Of a stretch of 8,238 nucleotides of DNA, positions 6,711-8,238 are shown piece after piece. Below the pieces are notes generated by a model. That model was not told the DNA's origin and searched no databases. It saw nothing but the letters and a program-made list of their open reading frames with translations. The stretch is from Balneolales bacterium. Its GTDB lineage: Bacteria > Bacteroidota > Rhodothermia > Balneolales > Natronogracilivirgulaceae. The DNA lies in assembly GCA_007127695.1 (NCBI GenBank), contig SKYW01000026.1, forward strand, positions 1 through 8,238, in the 5' to 3' direction. Position 1 is the first letter of the stretch, and every line of letters starts with the position of its first letter. The position numbers and the translations under genes are program-made.

Positions 6711-7369
6711 GTACCCTCAAATTTGCGCAGCTCTCTCTGGTAATCTTCTTCCGAGATCAATCCCTGCTGCCAGAGTCCCACCAGCTCATTTTTCCTCTCG
6801 AGGGTGCCTGAGGGGTGTTGCGGGCGGGTTTTTTCAATCTCCTCGCGCATTTTCATGCGCTCCCGCTCCGACTCGGCCGCCCGCTCGATGAGCACCGCAA
6901 CCGGCTCCGGATCTGTGATGCCGGCAAGGTCCTGCGTACCGTTTACATGCCGGATGTGGATGGTCCCCAGCCCGAAACGCGCCGCAAGGCCGTCAAAACG
7001 CACATCGCAGGAGATGATTTCGTGCAGCGGCATGTGCGTCTCCTCACCGTCGGCCTGATGGATCACCCCGGTGTTGGTCACGAGGTAGCGGATCCCGAGC
7101 CATTTCTGCCGATACCGGTAAATGATCCACAGCCCGAGTCCGAGCAGCGGCACCAGCAGCACGCCGATCACGTAAGCCGGCAGATGGATGCGCCAGTCGG
7201 GACGCAGTTCATAGACCTGGACGCCAGCAGCCTCGGCTTCAGCAGTCTCAGCGTTTGTGGCCTGGGCGTTTGTGGCTTTGGTGTCAGTGGCTTCAGCTTC
7301 TCCGGCAGCGTCGCCGGCGCCGTTTTTTTTACCCGGTTTCTTTCCGGTCATGTTACTTTCAATGGGCAT
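6707..7369 (-). CDS. Membrane-anchored PH-like and SHOCT domain protein
   Basis: This is a 220-residue protein of unknown function. Residues 1-50 are a Lys-rich then Ala/Thr/Glu-rich low-complexity segment containing ATNA-type repeats; a 15-bp-spaced DNA repeat (7251-7261 and 7266-7276) underlies it. One membrane segment lies at about 61-84, rich in Leu, Val and Gly and followed by YRYR. A bacterial PH-like domain follows (about 92-165), with YLVTNTGVI and a later [13 protein letters not shown] block. A charged helix (about 163-182) leads to a C-terminal SHOCT motif (about 187-219), in which a short helix is followed by [20 protein letters not shown] domains are thought to mediate oligomerisation and often sit at the ends of such proteins. 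Topology and partners are unknown. The start at 7369 could instead be the ATG 6 codons later. It is convergent with ilvD and divergent from the CcmC-like gene, so it is probably a single-gene unit. Confidence 0.85.
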   Translation of the reverse strand: MPIESNMTGKKPGKKNGAGDAAGEAEATDTKATNAQATNAETAEAEAAGVQVYELRPDWRIHLPAYVIGVLLVPLLGLGLWIIYRYRQKWLGIRYLVTNTGVIHQADGEETHMPLHEIISCDVRFDGLAARFGLGTIHIRHVNGTQDLAGITDPEPVAVLIERAAESERERMKMREEIEKTRPQHPSGTLERKNELVGLWQQGLISEEDYQRELRKFEGT

Positions 7370-7406
7370 ACATTTGCTTTTTCGTAGTCCGCAATTGGTT
7401 TTTTTT

Positions 7407-7435
7407 GTAATTTAGCGTCTTCATGAAATTTTCAA
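7407..7435 (-). promoter_or_regulatory. Possible promoter of the PH-SHOCT gene
   Basis: On the minus strand TTG (7435-7433) is followed by 18 nt and TAAATTAC (7414-7407). This matches four of the six specified bases of TAnnTTTG and ends 37 nt before the start codon. The 126-nt divergent spacer to the CcmC-like gene holds no clearer site on either strand. Confidence 0.3.
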
Positions 7436-7495
7436 AATTCGCAGCCAAAAATCCGGGAACCCCATAACCTGTTGCGGGTGAATCCGGTAACGAAT

Positions 7496-8170
7496 ATGCC
7501 GAAATTATCTGTCTGGAAGTATCTTTTGATTTTGTGGATGACGGCGGTGCTTGTGGCCGGTTTCCTTATCCGTGTGCCTGAAATCCCGATCCTCTACGAA
7601 ACCTCGCGGAATCTCTTTTTCCACGTCCCCATGTGGTTCACCATGACGGTTGTTTTTGCTGCCGGGCTGGTCTTCAGCATCCGGTATCTCATCAGCAGCC
7701 GTATGCGCTTCGATGCACTGGCCGAGTCGGCCACCCTGATCGGCATCCTGTTCGGCCTGTGCGGACTCCTGACCGGCTCCCTCTGGGCGCGGTTCACCTG
7801 GGGAACATGGTGGACTTTCGCCGAACCCAAGATGAACCTTTCGGCCATGGCCCTGATGATCTACGTGGCCTATTTCATTCTCCGGTCAGCTTTTGACGAT
7901 CCCGAAAAGCGGGCGAAGATCGCGGCTGTCTACAATGTATTTGCCGCCACCACCGTCCCGTTCCTGCTTTATATCGTCCCCCGGCAGCTTCCGAGCCTGC
8001 ATCCCGGGGCGGACGGTAACCCGGCTTTCAGCGATCTGACCGCACCTGAACTGCGACTTGTTTTCTATCCAGCCGTCATCGGCTTCATCGGCCTGGCGGT
8101 GTGGATCACGCAACTCCGGTACCGGTACGTGATGCTCCAAAACCGGTTGGATCGGAGCGGTTCCACGTAG
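7496..8170 (+). CDS. ccmC: CcmC/CcsA-type heme-handling protein for cytochrome c maturation
   Basis: This integral membrane protein of 224 residues probably handles heme for attachment to cytochromes c, as CcmC does in system I. Six membrane segments can be seen: about 8-28, 45-66, 76-97, 113-131, 142-162 and 187-208. The WWD-family region is WGTWW (102-106), and two conserved His are expected at H43 (FFHVPMW) and H169 (PSLHPG), which flank heme in this family. The usual motif continues with W-D-x-R; here it reads TFAEPKMNL, so the second-half Trp and Asp are missing. ATG 7496 is chosen over TTG 7472 and GTG 7478 because it directly precedes KLSVWKYLL, a normal N terminus; no ribosome binding site decides it. 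No ccmA or ccmB lies upstream in this window, and the downstream neighbour is outside it. A CcsA-like heme protein is the alternative name. Confidence 0.85.
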   Translation: MPKLSVWKYLLILWMTAVLVAGFLIRVPEIPILYETSRNLFFHVPMWFTMTVVFAAGLVFSIRYLISSRMRFDALAESATLIGILFGLCGLLTGSLWARFTWGTWWTFAEPKMNLSAMALMIYVAYFILRSAFDDPEKRAKIAAVYNVFAATTVPFLLYIVPRQLPSLHPGADGNPAFSDLTAPELRLVFYPAVIGFIGLAVWITQLRYRYVMLQNRLDRSGST

Positions 8171-8180
8171 CCGGACCAAT

Positions 8181-8238
8181 ACCGTATCAGCACCGCATCA
8201 AAACGGCATCCATACCGCATCAAAACGGCATCCATACC
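8181..8238. repeat. 11-bp-period (22-bp unit) tandem repeat, continuing past the window edge
   Basis: From 8181 the sequence reads in 11-bp steps: ACCGTATCAGC, ACCGCATCAAA, ACGGCATCCAT, then the last two again, then ACC at the edge. The two 22-bp units (8192-8213 and 8214-8235) are identical, and their halves match each other at 8 of 11 positions. Neither 11 nor 22 is a multiple of three, which argues against a coding repeat. It starts 10 nt after the CcmC-like stop codon. Confidence 0.85.

Overview
The window is a chromosomal segment of about 57% GC (estimated by eye), built around branched-chain amino acid biosynthesis. It probably comes from the Bacteroidota or the related Rhodothermota/Balneolota. 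The reasons are: no clear Shine-Dalgarno sequence before any gene; a promoter upstream of the ilv operon that matches the Bacteroidota form TTG-N19-TAnnTTTG exactly; and protein sequences that look like that group. The phylum is an inference and not a certain assignment.

The left half (1 to about 4630) is one minus-strand operon, read from right to left: promoter, Ile/Leu-rich leader peptide, structured leader RNA, ilvB, ilvN, ilvC, then a cimA gene that runs off the left edge. Acetolactate synthase (IlvB plus IlvN) and ketol-acid reductoisomerase (IlvC) do the first two shared steps of valine, leucine and isoleucine synthesis. CimA (citramalate synthase) opens a threonine-independent route to 2-ketobutyrate, the isoleucine precursor. 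The most interesting element is the leader of roughly 440 nt. It encodes a candidate 60-residue peptide ending in a run with 11 Ile/Leu among its last 13 residues, where all seven Ile codons are ATT and all four Leu codons are CTA. After it come two mutually exclusive RNA stems and a weak terminator-like hairpin. This is the layout of ribosome-mediated attenuation, in which shortage of charged Ile- or Leu-tRNA would open the operon.

The region 4629 to 5033 is a long, AT-rich divergent intergenic region. It holds a 34-bp dyad, a smaller dyad with a repeated half-site, and a GC-rich nested hairpin just before ilvD. Plus-strand ilvD (5034-6710) encodes dihydroxy-acid dehydratase, the next step of the pathway, so all four common Ilv proteins are made from this divergent pair of transcription units.

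The right end is unrelated. A small membrane protein with a PH-like and a SHOCT domain lies convergent to ilvD, with overlapping stop codons. Divergent from it is a CcmC/CcsA-type heme-handling membrane protein for cytochrome c maturation. The window ends inside an 11-bp-period tandem repeat. I see no mobile elements, tRNA, rRNA or CRISPR.
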